Shown here: positions 36,137 to 43,971 of the stretch, piece after piece
Layout of the letters: every line of letters starts with the position of its first letter
Numbering within the stretch: position 1 is the first letter of the stretch
DNA from: Alphaproteobacteria bacterium
Lineage (GTDB): Bacteria; Pseudomonadota; Alphaproteobacteria; Micropepsales; Micropepsaceae
NCBI GenBank assembly: GCA_016125165.1
Contig: WGMH01000010.1
Coordinates: 28,460 to 92,459, forward strand
Direction: 5' to 3'
DNA length: 64,000 nucleotides
The notes under the pieces: generated by a model
Seen by the model: the letters and a program-made list of their open reading frames with translations, nothing else
Told to the model about the DNA's origin: nothing
Database searches by the model: none
Position numbers and translations under genes: made by a program

Positions 36137-36997
36137 TCAGAAATCCAGCGCCACGTCGAGGTTTGGGGCGGAGTGGGTGATGGCGCCGGAGGAGATGTAG
36201 TCCACGCCGGTTTCGGCGATGGCGGCAACGGTCGCGAGCGTGACATTGCCTGAGGCTTCCAGCACCGCGCGGCCCGCGTTCAGCTCCACGGCGCGGCGCA
36301 ACGTGTCCGGCGGCATATTGTCGAGCAGCACGGTATCGACACCGAGCGATAGCGCTTCGGCGAGCTGGTCGAGATTGTCGACTTCCACTTCCACCTTCAG
36401 CATGTGGCCGCTGGCGGCGCGCACGCGGTCGATGGCCGCCTTGATGCCGCCGGCGGCGACGAGGTGGTTGTCCTTGATCAGCACGGCGTCATCCAGGCCG
36501 AAACGGTGATTGAAGCCGCCGCCGCAGCGCACGGCATATTTCTCCAGCACGCGCAGGCCGGGGGTCGTCTTGCGGGTGCAGACGATGCGCGCCTTCGTGT
36601 GCGCCACCGCTTCCACCAGCGCGCGCGTGGCCGAGGCGACGCCGGAAAGATGCCCGACGAAATTCAGTGCCACCCTTTCGGCGGTGAGGACTGCGCGCGC
36701 AGAGCCTTGAATGACGGCAACGGATGCGCCCGCGCTCGCGTCGCCGCCATCGGGGATTTCCGCGCGCACATCGAGTTCGGGATTGATCAGTCTGAAGGCG
36801 CGCTCGGCGGCGATGAGGCCGCAGATGCGCCCGGCCTTGCGCGCGACAAGCACCGCTTCGATGCGCTTGTCTGCCGGGACGGTGAGATCGGATGTGATGT
36901 CGCCCGCGCGGCCGATGTCTTCTTCCAGCGCATGGCGCACAATGGGTTCGATCAGCAAGGCGTGCGGCGGGCGTGTCTGGGGCAGGGCGAAGCTCAT
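36137..36997 (-). CDS. nadC: Nicotinate-nucleotide pyrophosphorylase (quinolinate phosphoribosyltransferase)
   Basis: A 286-residue enzyme that turns quinolinate and PRPP into nicotinate mononucleotide and CO2. Seen: HALEEDIGRAGDITSDL, LNFVGHLSGVASATR, CTRKTTPGLRVLEKYAVRCGGGFNHRFGL and IKDNHLVAAGG, and the C-terminal ISSGAITHSAPNLDVALDF. The ATG at 36997 overlaps the nadB stop (ATGA), which argues against the start at 37006. It is the last gene of nadABC, and so shares the operators upstream of nadA. Confidence 0.96.
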   Translation of the reverse strand: MSFALPQTRPPHALLIEPIVRHALEEDIGRAGDITSDLTVPADKRIEAVLVARKAGRICGLIAAERAFRLINPELDVRAEIPDGGDASAGASVAVIQGSARAVLTAERVALNFVGHLSGVASATRALVEAVAHTKARIVCTRKTTPGLRVLEKYAVRCGGGFNHRFGLDDAVLIKDNHLVAAGGIKAAIDRVRAASGHMLKVEVEVDNLDQLAEALSLGVDTVLLDNMPPDTLRRAVELNAGRAVLEASGNVTLATVAAIAETGVDYISSGAITHSAPNLDVALDF

Positions 36998-38574
36998 GCG
37001 TTGCATGCACCTGCCGATGCGGTGCGTCCGTTCGATGCCGCAATCTTTTCGGCATCCGCCAGCGTGAGAAAGCTGCGCGTACCGTTGGCATCAGTCTGCG
37101 GATAGTCGGTGCGGAAGTGGCCGCCGCGGCTTTCGCGGCGCACGAGCGCGGCCGCCGTCACAAGTTTCGCTGCAGCGGTCATGTTGAGGAGTGCCGGCTC
37201 GCCCCCGCCGGCGCGTTCCACCGCGCAGATCGTCTCCAGCGCTTCGGCCATGCCCGCTTCGTTGCGTTCGAGGCCGACGAGTTTCGTCATCGCGTCACGC
37301 AGAACCTGTGGCGGCGCTGGCGCGGCGAAACGGTCCGGCGCGGGCGGTGTGCCGCTGCCTTTGCGCGGAGTGACGCTTGCCTTCACGTCTTCTGCCACGC
37401 GAGCACCGAACACCAAACCTTCCAGCAGCGAGTTGGAGGCGAGGCGATTGGCGCCATGAAGCCCGGTGCTGGCGCATTCGCCAACCACCCAGAGCCCTTC
37501 GAGCGAAGTTCGCCCGCGCGCATCCGATGCAATGCCGCCCATGTGATAGTGCGCGGCTGGTGCGACGGGGATCGGCTGCGTTGCGGGATCGATGCCTGCT
37601 TCGCGGCACGCGGCATAAACAGTGGGGAAGCGATCGGCGAAATTTGCGCCGATGGCCGCGCGGCAATCAAGGAAGGTGCGATGGCCCGCCGCGATCTGCC
37701 GGTGCAGCGCGCGCGCCACAACATCGCGCGGCGCAAGCTCGGCATCTTCGTGAATCGCGGGCATGAAACGATGGCCGGTTTCATCGATCAGCATGGAACC
37801 TTCGCCACGCAACGCTTCGGTGGCGAGCGGCGCCGGATCGCGGCCCACAGCGATGGCGGTGGGATGAAACTGCACGAATTCCGGATCGGCGATAATCGCG
37901 CCCGCGCGCGCCGCCATTCCAAGGCCTTCGCCACGCGACTCCAACGGATTTGTCGTCACGGCATAAAGCGCGCCGAGCCCGCCCGTGGCGAAAATCACCG
38001 CCGGCGCGCGGAACAGAACCAGCCGCGCTTCGGTGCCGAGGCCGTAGCGCGCGAACAGGCCGGTTACCCGGCCATCTTCCATCGCAAGCTCAATGGCGTG
38101 GAAGCCTTCCAGAAGCGTGATGCCTTCGGTTGCGAGCGCGCGATGGGCGAGGGTGCGCGTGATCTCCTTGCCCGCACAATCGCCGCGAACATGCACGATG
38201 CGGTTGGCGCCGTGCGCGGCTTCGCGCCCGAGTGCGAGCGAGCCATCGGCATTGCGGTCGAATGGTGCGCCATAACGGATGAGGTCTTCGATGCGGGCAG
38301 GGGCCTCGTGTGCCACGAAAGCCGCGACATCCGCGTCGCATGTTCCGGCACCGGCGGCGATGGTGTCGGCGGCATGCGCCTGCCAGCTGTCGCCTTCGCC
38401 CATGGCGGCGGCAATGCCGCCTTGCGCCCACGCGCTGGAGCCGGAAACACCGGGCCGTTGTCCTGCCAGAACCACTGAAGGGAATGGCGCCAGTTTCAAG
38501 GCGGTGAACAGGCCCGCCATCCCAGCGCCCAGGATCAACGCGCCTTTGACCTCGATGACGTTGTCGGTGCGCAT
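36994..38574 (-). CDS. nadB: L-aspartate oxidase
   Basis: A 526-residue FAD enzyme that oxidises aspartate to iminoaspartate, the first step of NAD synthesis. FAD motif ALILGAGMAGLFTALKL, SSAWAQGGIAAAMGEGDSW, FVQFHPTAIAV, and HYHMGGIASDARGRTSLEGLWVVGECASTGLHGANRLASNSLLEG are all present. The gene starts five bases after the nadA stop and overlaps nadC by four bases, so the pathway enzymes are made together. The frame is complete. Confidence 0.96.
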   Translation of the reverse strand: MRTDNVIEVKGALILGAGMAGLFTALKLAPFPSVVLAGQRPGVSGSSAWAQGGIAAAMGEGDSWQAHAADTIAAGAGTCDADVAAFVAHEAPARIEDLIRYGAPFDRNADGSLALGREAAHGANRIVHVRGDCAGKEITRTLAHRALATEGITLLEGFHAIELAMEDGRVTGLFARYGLGTEARLVLFRAPAVIFATGGLGALYAVTTNPLESRGEGLGMAARAGAIIADPEFVQFHPTAIAVGRDPAPLATEALRGEGSMLIDETGHRFMPAIHEDAELAPRDVVARALHRQIAAGHRTFLDCRAAIGANFADRFPTVYAACREAGIDPATQPIPVAPAAHYHMGGIASDARGRTSLEGLWVVGECASTGLHGANRLASNSLLEGLVFGARVAEDVKASVTPRKGSGTPPAPDRFAAPAPPQVLRDAMTKLVGLERNEAGMAEALETICAVERAGGGEPALLNMTAAAKLVTAAALVRRESRGGHFRTDYPQTDANGTRSFLTLADAEKIAASNGRTASAGACNA

Positions 38575-38579
38575 CGGCG

Positions 38580-39623
38580 CTACTCCGCAGCCTGCAACAC
38601 GGCTTTCGGCTTGCCGACTTTCAGCATCCGCTCGACCGATGCTTTCGCGCGTACCGCAATCGCCGGATCGACGGTGACTTCATGCTGCATGGTCTGGAGA
38701 GACTTCAGGATGCCTGCGAGCGTGATCCGCTTCATGTGCGGGCAGAGGTTGCAGGGCCGGATGAATTCCACATCGGGAAAGTTCACCGCCACGTTGTCGC
38801 TCATCGAGCATTCGGTCACGAGAACCACGCGGCCCGGCCTGTGGTCGCCCACATAACCGATCATGGCCGAGGTCGAGCCCGCGAAATCGGCCTCCGCCAC
38901 CACATCGGGCGGGCATTCGGGATGGGCCAGAACCACAACGCCCGGATTGGCCTCGCGGTAGCCACGAATGTCCTCGGCGGTGAAGCGCTCATGCACTTCG
39001 CAATGGCCCTTCCAGGCGATGATCTTGATCTTCGTCTTCTTGGCGACATTGAGGGCGAGGTATTCGTCCGGCGTCATGATGACGGTATCGACGCCCCATT
39101 CGCGGGCAATATCTTCCACCACCGCCACGGCATTGGAGGAGGTGCAGCACACGTCGCTTTCGGCCTTCACATCGGCGGTGGTGTTCACATAGGTCACCAC
39201 CGGCAGCCCCGGATATTTCTGCTTGAGCAGGCGTACATCGGCGCCCGTGATGGAGGCAGCCAAAGAACAACCAGCCTTCAGATCGGGGATCAGAACCGTC
39301 TTTTCCGGCGACAGGATCTTGGAAGTCTCGGCCATGAAGTGAACACCGGCCTGGACGATCACCTGCGCTTCGGTGCGCGCTGCCTCTTGCGCGAGTTGCA
39401 GCGAGTCGCCCCGGAAATCCGACACGCAATGGAAGATTTCCGGCGTCATGTAATTGTGCGCCAGAATGACCGCGTTCTTTTCGCGCTTTAGTGTGTTGAT
39501 GGCGTGGACATAGGGCGCGTGAACCGGCCATTCGACCTGCGGGATCACATGGGCAACCTTGGCGTAGTCCGCTTGGGTGGCAGCCAGGATTTCCGGCGTG
39601 CAGGTCAGAGCGTCTGTGGTCAT
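38580..39623 (-). CDS. nadA: Quinolinate synthase
   Basis: A 347-residue 4Fe-4S enzyme that condenses iminoaspartate and DHAP to quinolinate. The three cluster cysteines are in [21 protein letters not shown] and [23 protein letters not shown] and GYVGDHRPG also match. I place the start at ATG 39623 ([11 protein letters not shown]), six bases after a GGAG; the frame is open to 39653, but that would put the proximal operator and -10 region inside the gene. First gene of nadABC. Confidence 0.95.
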   Translation of the reverse strand: MTTDALTCTPEILAATQADYAKVAHVIPQVEWPVHAPYVHAINTLKREKNAVILAHNYMTPEIFHCVSDFRGDSLQLAQEAARTEAQVIVQAGVHFMAETSKILSPEKTVLIPDLKAGCSLAASITGADVRLLKQKYPGLPVVTYVNTTADVKAESDVCCTSSNAVAVVEDIAREWGVDTVIMTPDEYLALNVAKKTKIKIIAWKGHCEVHERFTAEDIRGYREANPGVVVLAHPECPPDVVAEADFAGSTSAMIGYVGDHRPGRVVLVTECSMSDNVAVNFPDVEFIRPCNLCPHMKRITLAGILKSLQTMQHEVTVDPAIAVRAKASVERMLKVGKPKAVLQAAE

Positions 39624-39634
39624 CACCAGCTCCA

Positions 39635-39655
39635 TTATGCTCATTCTGAGCATTT
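39635..39655 (-). promoter_or_regulatory. Proximal operator of nadABC
   Basis: A 21-base palindrome: TTATGCT, seven bases, TGAGCAT, with a perfect inner repeat ATGCTCA-TTC-TGAGCAT (39637-39653). It begins where transcription from the nadA promoter should start. It has the same half-sites as the distal operator at 39704-39724, 69 bases away. Likely target of the NrtR/NadQ-type regulator at 41683-42645. Confidence 0.7.
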
Positions 39656-39682
39656 ATATAGTCCGAAAAGACCGGCCATCAA
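39655..39682 (-). promoter_or_regulatory. nadABC promoter
   Basis: On the minus strand: -35 TTGATG (39677-39682), 16-base spacer, -10 TATATA (39655-39660). It lies between the two operators, so a bound regulator could block the start and loop across the promoter. A further inverted repeat (CCGGCC-N7-GGCCGG) covers the -35 region. Confidence 0.6.
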
Positions 39683-39703
39683 TGGGCCGGGATCACATGC
39701 CTC

Positions 39704-39724
39704 TTATGCTACCTCTGAGCATAA
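39704..39724 (-). promoter_or_regulatory. Distal operator of nadABC
   Basis: A 21-base site TTATGCT-N7-TGAGCATAA with the same half-sites as the proximal operator. It lies just upstream of the -35. Two equal sites at 69-base spacing fit cooperative repression. Confidence 0.65.
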
Positions 39725-39797
39725 TTCCGTCAAGCCGGGAATCACCCCCGCGTCGATTGTGCCCAGATTAAGGCCGGATTGCTCAGGGAATGGCGTT

Positions 39798-39812
39798 GTA
39801 AACCATTGTTAA
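39798..39812. promoter_or_regulatory. Possible CtrA-type site upstream of the outer-membrane gene
   Basis: On the minus strand TTAA-CAATGGT-TTAC, one base away from the TTAA-N7-TTAA consensus of the alphaproteobacterial cell-cycle regulator CtrA. It lies 134 bases before the outer-membrane protein start at 39947. No regulator gene is in the window, and a single site could be chance. Confidence 0.3.
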
Positions 39813-39903
39813 TGCTGTGGCTTTCCCGCAACTGGGCAAAACAAACGCAGTCTCGGGAACCAAGCCCCTCTGGAAGTTTTGCAGAAACGTCATATTCCTA
39901 CTG

Positions 39904-39941
39904 CCGCTAAAGCGGGCGATTTGCCCAAATGCATTTGGAGG
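39904..39941 (+). promoter_or_regulatory. Structured 5' leader of the first outer-membrane protein gene
   Basis: Two or three small stems follow each other before the start: CCGC-TAAA-GCGG (39904-39915), GGGC-GATTT-GCCC (overlapping), and a perfect 14-base palindrome CCAAATGCATTTGG (39925-39938) that includes the first bases of the Shine-Dalgarno GGAGG (39937-39941). Folding would hide or expose the ribosome site. Confidence 0.4.
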
Positions 39942-39946
39942 CTTCC

Positions 39947-40732
39947 TTGAAACTTCGTTCGGCAATTTTGGGCATGGCCAGTGTTGCGGCCCTCACCGCG
40001 TTCTCCGCGACTGCGGCGATGGCGGACATGAGCAATTTCGCGGGTACCCTGACGGGCACTTACGCAAATATCGACGCCACCGGTTCGGCTGATCTGTGGG
40101 CCGTGGATGGTTCCGGGGTGTTTGGACTGACGGACCACCTGAAGGGCCAGCTCGACCTCGGCTACACCACCGTCGATGGCGGCGGTTCGGTTGACACCTG
40201 GAACATCGGTGGCAACCTCGCGTGGGGCTTGGAACAGGGCCGCATCGGCGCGGCGCTTGGCTACAACAGCACCGACACCGGCTTCGGCACCGTCCACGTG
40301 ACGACCTATGGCGGCTTCGGTGAGTGGTGGGCCAGCGACAACATCACCGTCGGCGTGAACGGCGGCGGCATTGCGGTCAGCAATGGTGGTCCGGATGGTT
40401 CCTACTTCGGCGGTGGCATCACCGGCTACGTCATGCCGAATGTTGCCCTCAATGGCTCGATTGACTACATAACCCTGAACAGCACCGTCGATGCGACCGA
40501 CTACACGGCCAGCGTTGAATATCTGTTCTCCGAAGAAACGCCGATCTCCATCTCGGGTGGTTACACCTACACGGACGTCAGCTCATTCGGCAGCACCGGC
40601 ATCGACACGTGGTTCGTGAAGCTTCGCCTTTACACCAATGGCGATGGCGCCAAGACCCTCAAGGACCGTCAGCGTAACGGTACGCTCGGTACCGCAGCCG
40701 GTCAGGACAGCCTTCTGCTGAAGCTTCTCTAA
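39947..40732 (+). CDS. Outer-membrane beta-barrel protein (paralogue 1)
   Basis: A 261-residue secreted protein, probably a small outer-membrane barrel. TTG 39947 has GGAGG five bases upstream and gives a textbook signal peptide (MKLRSAILGMASVAALTAFSATAAMAD); the earlier ATG at 39929 would put six odd residues in front. The mature part alternates Gly/aromatic and polar residues as amphipathic strands, e.g. GQLDLGYTTVDGGGSV and YGGFGEWWASDNITVGV. Function is unknown. A strong terminator follows. It shares FGEWW-x-SDIT(N)-type segments with the next gene. Confidence 0.75.
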   Translation: MKLRSAILGMASVAALTAFSATAAMADMSNFAGTLTGTYANIDATGSADLWAVDGSGVFGLTDHLKGQLDLGYTTVDGGGSVDTWNIGGNLAWGLEQGRIGAALGYNSTDTGFGTVHVTTYGGFGEWWASDNITVGVNGGGIAVSNGGPDGSYFGGGITGYVMPNVALNGSIDYITLNSTVDATDYTASVEYLFSEETPISISGGYTYTDVSSFGSTGIDTWFVKLRLYTNGDGAKTLKDRQRNGTLGTAAGQDSLLLKLL

Positions 40733-40751
40733 GTTCGGCATTGGTTCCAAT

Positions 40752-40791
40752 GCAAACGCCGCGCATCGCAAGATGCGCGGCGTTTGCTTTT
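40752..40791 (+). terminator. Strong intrinsic terminator
   Basis: A perfect 16-base-pair stem (GCAAACGCCGCGCATC and its complement) closed by a GCAA tetraloop, followed by TTTT. It lies 20 bases after the stop codon of the first barrel gene and before the second, so the two paralogues are separate transcripts or the second is reached only by read-through. Confidence 0.88.
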
Positions 40792-40885
40792 GGGGATTGC
40801 GGATTCCGTCCCTTCGGGAAGCGGCGCTTTGCGCTGCGGCGCAAACGGGGTACTTTTCGAATCGCGAGCGGGAAGGGGCAGGCCG

Positions 40886-41686
40886 ATGCGCTGGAAGGTC
40901 TTTGCAATCGTGGCTTCGGTGGCAGCACTTTTCGCTGCCAGTTCCGCATCCGCGCAAACGTCCCTCGTTGTTGGCGCCGATTTCAGCAGTCTCAAGTTCG
41001 ATTCGTTCGGCGATATTTACAACCAGACAAATGTTGCGGGTTCAGTATCGACCGAAGCCGGTGCGGGCATCGTGATTGAAGCAGACGGCAGCTACCACCG
41101 CATTTCCGATAACTTCTACAGCACGAAAAACTGGACGGCTGGCGGTTCTGTCTTTTGGAAGGGGGAGGATGGGCGCATCGGTATCAACGCGGCGTATAAC
41201 GACATAGATGTATTGACGACATATGCCCCGGCTACCTCATTAACGAGTCATGTGACCAATTACGGTGTGTTCGGTGAGTGGTGGCCGACAAGCGACATTA
41301 CCCTCGGTTTGAAGGCCGGTGCTTATAACGGTACCGGAACCAAGGGTGCCTATGTTGGCGGCAAGTTCGACTACTACGCCCTCCCGAACATCGCCTTCCA
41401 TATTTCGGTGGATTACACGAAAGAAAAGAGCGGCAGCCCGAAACAGACCGACATTTCGGGCGGCTTCGAATGGCTCGCGATCAAGGGCGTGCCGGTTTCG
41501 CTCTATGGTGACTACACCTATTCGAAGAATGAGACCACGCCCTTCGGCAGCCAGAAGGTCGGCACGTTCTCGATCGGGCTTCGCCTCTACTTGGACGATG
41601 AAGGTGGAACGCTCGTCTCGCGCCAGCGCCAAGGCACGGCGGGCTGGGCCAATGCGTTCGTAACGCCAGTCCTTCCGTTCCCCTAA
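40886..41686 (+). CDS. Outer-membrane beta-barrel protein (paralogue 2)
   Basis: A 266-residue relative of the preceding gene product. ATG 40886 gives a signal peptide (MRWKVFAIVASVAALFAASSASA); AAGGGG lies nine bases upstream. Shared pieces are WTAGGSVFWKGEDGRIGINAAYN versus WNIGGNLAWGLEQGRIGAALGYN, and YGVFGEWWPTSDITLGLKAG. The two differ strongly in the loops. The frame open to 40784 is in front of the signal peptide and would cross the terminator. Its stop shares the four bases CTAA with the nadQ stop. Confidence 0.75.
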   Translation: MRWKVFAIVASVAALFAASSASAQTSLVVGADFSSLKFDSFGDIYNQTNVAGSVSTEAGAGIVIEADGSYHRISDNFYSTKNWTAGGSVFWKGEDGRIGINAAYNDIDVLTTYAPATSLTSHVTNYGVFGEWWPTSDITLGLKAGAYNGTGTKGAYVGGKFDYYALPNIAFHISVDYTKEKSGSPKQTDISGGFEWLAIKGVPVSLYGDYTYSKNETTPFGSQKVGTFSIGLRLYLDDEGGTLVSRQRQGTAGWANAFVTPVLPFP

Positions 41687-42645
41687 ACACCTGCGCGGCG
41701 CATGCCCAAGCGCACGCCCGGAGCAGGGCGTTCGCTCAATACTTCGCGCCGGAAACGGAAGAGTTCGGCCGGCCGGCCGCGCGCAGATTGCGTCGTTCGG
41801 CCGGTTCCTTCGACCAAGCCCTGCGTCTCGATCAGGCGACGAAAGTTCTGCTTGTGCAGGCGGATACCGGAGATTGCTTCAACCGTTCTCTGAAGTTCGA
41901 GCAGTGTAAACATTGGCGCCATAAGCTCGAATACCACGGGGCGGTACTTCATCTTTCCGCGCAGCCGGGCAATGGCCGTTGCTAGGATCCGGCGGTGATC
42001 GAACATCATGCTCGCGCCCAGTGGCCTTGCCGGCATGCTTTCAGCCGTCACGCGTCCGTCGGTCGCCGCTTCCTCCACCAGTCCCGCTTCGTAGAGCAGT
42101 TCGTAGCGGTCCAGCACGCGCTCCTCGTCCCATGGCAGGCCATCGAATCCGAAGGCCAGGCGCGCGCGGTCCTTGCGCCGTTCGGCAATGCCCTTGTCGT
42201 CGATGGCCTTGGCGAAGCGCCTCAGGGCTGGCGCAATCACCTCGCCGATGATCGCGGGTTTGTCGGTGCGCCAGTCTTCCCAGGGAAAGAATCGGTACCA
42301 GTCTCGCCATGCCGCGTCTCTGGCCTCACGGCGCTCGCGCGTCAGCGCCAGATATCCCACGGACACGACACGCGGCCCTTCACCTGTGTGCACCAGATGC
42401 CGCCCCCGGTCCCCAAAGGTGTAAAGCTGCTCTGCATAGCCAAGGTCGAGTTCGGTCTGCTCGCGCACCCATGCGCGCAAGCCACCCTCCATGGTGCGAT
42501 GTCCAATGGGATCGAACGGGCCGAAGGGAAGGCCATCAGGGCCATCGGAATGGTGCACCACAAGCACCTGTGGCCGTTCCTCTGTCACCGACACAATGGC
42601 GGCAGAAAGGCCAATGCGAACAACATTTTCTACGAGTTTGTTCAT
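41683..42645 (-). CDS. nadQ: NAD biosynthesis regulator of the NrtR/NadQ type
   Basis: A 320-residue protein combining an N-terminal Nudix-like domain (about 1-170; VLVVHHSDGPDGLPFGPFDP) that lacks an intact Nudix box, and a C-terminal winged helix (TLLELQRTVEAISGIRLHKQNFRRLIETQGLVEGTG...GRGRPA-type ending RGRPAELFRF). That ending is characteristic of the NrtR wing. In alphaproteobacteria this architecture is annotated NAD regulator (NadQ, COG4111). It is not a catalytic Nudix hydrolase by sequence. It lies 2 kb from nadABC and is the last gene of an operon with a phosphatase and an HD hydrolase. Confidence 0.8.
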   Translation of the reverse strand: MNKLVENVVRIGLSAAIVSVTEERPQVLVVHHSDGPDGLPFGPFDPIGHRTMEGGLRAWVREQTELDLGYAEQLYTFGDRGRHLVHTGEGPRVVSVGYLALTRERREARDAAWRDWYRFFPWEDWRTDKPAIIGEVIAPALRRFAKAIDDKGIAERRKDRARLAFGFDGLPWDEERVLDRYELLYEAGLVEEAATDGRVTAESMPARPLGASMMFDHRRILATAIARLRGKMKYRPVVFELMAPMFTLLELQRTVEAISGIRLHKQNFRRLIETQGLVEGTGRTTQSARGRPAELFRFRREVLSERPAPGVRLGMRRAGV

Positions 42646-43166
42646 GGAAGATGCAAGGACAATGGAAGCTCGACGCGCTCGCCCTCGGCGACAATGCGCC
42701 CGCGACCAATCTCGGCGATGGCTTCGCGCATCCGCCCGCCACGGCCCAGCATCTCGTCGGCATGCTGCACGAAGAGGGTATTTGGTGCGGCGTGCGGGGC
42801 GCGGGCACGAATGGCCTGTGCAATGGCGCGCTCATGCCCAGGGCCTGCCCGCTCACACAGGATGATAAAGGCTGCTGCCATCGACCGGCTGACGCCCGCC
42901 CAGCAATGCACGAGCATGGGCGCATTGGCATCCCAGCCGCGCCCAAAATCCAGCAGCTGAGAAACGTGGTGGACCGCAGGTGGTGTATCGCCGGCCCAGG
43001 CCTCGGCCACATCGTTCACGCCAAGCCGCAGATGCCGGTCCGGGGCGATGCCCGCGGGCGTCTCGATCATGTGTTCGGGCGAGAGCAGCGTGACCATGTG
43101 CGACGGCGCATCGCGCAGGATCGTTGCTTCGACGGCGGACAGCGGCGAGACCAGTATCGTCGGCAT
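42642..43166 (-). CDS. Tyrosine/dual-specificity phosphatase-like protein
   Basis: A 174-residue cysteine phosphatase. The CX5R loop is VHCWAGVSRS, with the preceding Asp-containing LGVNDVAEAWAGD as possible acid loop. It overlaps nadQ by four bases and follows the HD gene by 40 bases. GTG 43172 is an alternative start. The substrate may be a phosphoprotein or a small phosphate ester; the nucleotide-related neighbours suggest the latter, which is inference. Confidence 0.85.
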   Translation of the reverse strand: MPTILVSPLSAVEATILRDAPSHMVTLLSPEHMIETPAGIAPDRHLRLGVNDVAEAWAGDTPPAVHHVSQLLDFGRGWDANAPMLVHCWAGVSRSMAAAFIILCERAGPGHERAIAQAIRARAPHAAPNTLFVQHADEMLGRGGRMREAIAEIGRGRIVAEGERVELPLSLHLP

Positions 43167-43206
43167 GGACACTTGCTAGCCGAGCTATGTGACGGGGGGA
43201 AGTGCG

Positions 43207-43806
43207 TCAGGTCGCAAGCTTTCGAAAATGTTCCAGAAACTGGGCCTGCGCCTCCCTGGCGGCGAGGGGGTGGAGGCGCGGCGTTCGAAAGCCTTCCGGG
43301 GGCTTGCCGAAGAATTTGCGGGCCTCAGTGTCGTCGAAACCCGCGAGCTGGGTAGCTTCGTAATAGGCCGAGATGTGATCGGCCCGCTTGATGAGCGCAG
43401 AGAGTTCCGCGCGCGGCCGCGCCGGAAGGCTGAAACGCAGGTGGATTGCCGCCAGAAGCCTGAGTTCGAAATCCTTGTAGTCGATCCCCACCGCCGCCTT
43501 GAACGGGCTGATGAGGTCGCCGACCACGTATTCCGGCGCATCGTGCAGCAGGGCGGTCAGCCGCGCGTCCTTGGCAAGGCCGGGGGAAAGCTCCGCCGTG
43601 ATCCTCTCCACCAGCACGCAATGCTGTGCAACCGAGAAGGCATGCGCGCCCTTGGTCTGGCCATTCCAGCGGGCCACACGGGCCAGGCCATGCGCAATGT
43701 CCTCAATCTCGATGTCGAGTGGTGAGGGGTCTAGAAGATCCAGCCGCCGCCCGCTGAGCATGCGCTGCCAGGCACGTCTGGTTTCGCTTTTGCGCGCTGG
43801 TGACAT
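43207..43806 (-). CDS. HD-domain hydrolase (YfbR-like)
   Basis: A 199-residue HD phosphohydrolase: the first His is in AHAFSVAQHCVLVERI, the metal HD in ALLHDAPEYVVGDLISPFK (HD and E three residues on, as in YfbR), and the last Asp in IKRADHISAYYEATQLAG. YfbR removes phosphate from deoxynucleoside monophosphates. ATG 43806 is chosen; a far longer frame to 44316 is antisense to the Lon-like gene. First gene of an operon with the phosphatase and nadQ. Confidence 0.87.
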   Translation of the reverse strand: MSPARKSETRRAWQRMLSGRRLDLLDPSPLDIEIEDIAHGLARVARWNGQTKGAHAFSVAQHCVLVERITAELSPGLAKDARLTALLHDAPEYVVGDLISPFKAAVGIDYKDFELRLLAAIHLRFSLPARPRAELSALIKRADHISAYYEATQLAGFDDTEARKFFGKPPEGFRTPRLHPLAAREAQAQFLEHFRKLAT

Positions 43807-43971
43807 GTTCCGCTCCCGATAGGCAGGCTGTTTACCTAAGCCCGCAACGGATCGCCACGGCGACTTCGAAATGTCTTCGGCCTTGGTATAGTGATGCTTG
43901 GGTTGTGGGTGGTGTCCCGGAAGAGGCTGGCCGGCTTGAACGGCTGCCCCCCGGCGAGAGGGTTGCGTGGA

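Noticed and set aside
36973..38478. 501-residue frame antisense to nadB
   Set aside because: Shadow of a complete nadB; no ribosome site and biased composition.
39929..39946. ATG 39929 as start of the first barrel protein
   Set aside because: The Shine-Dalgarno at 39937-39941 would lie inside the gene; TTG 39947 gives the right spacing and a proper signal peptide.
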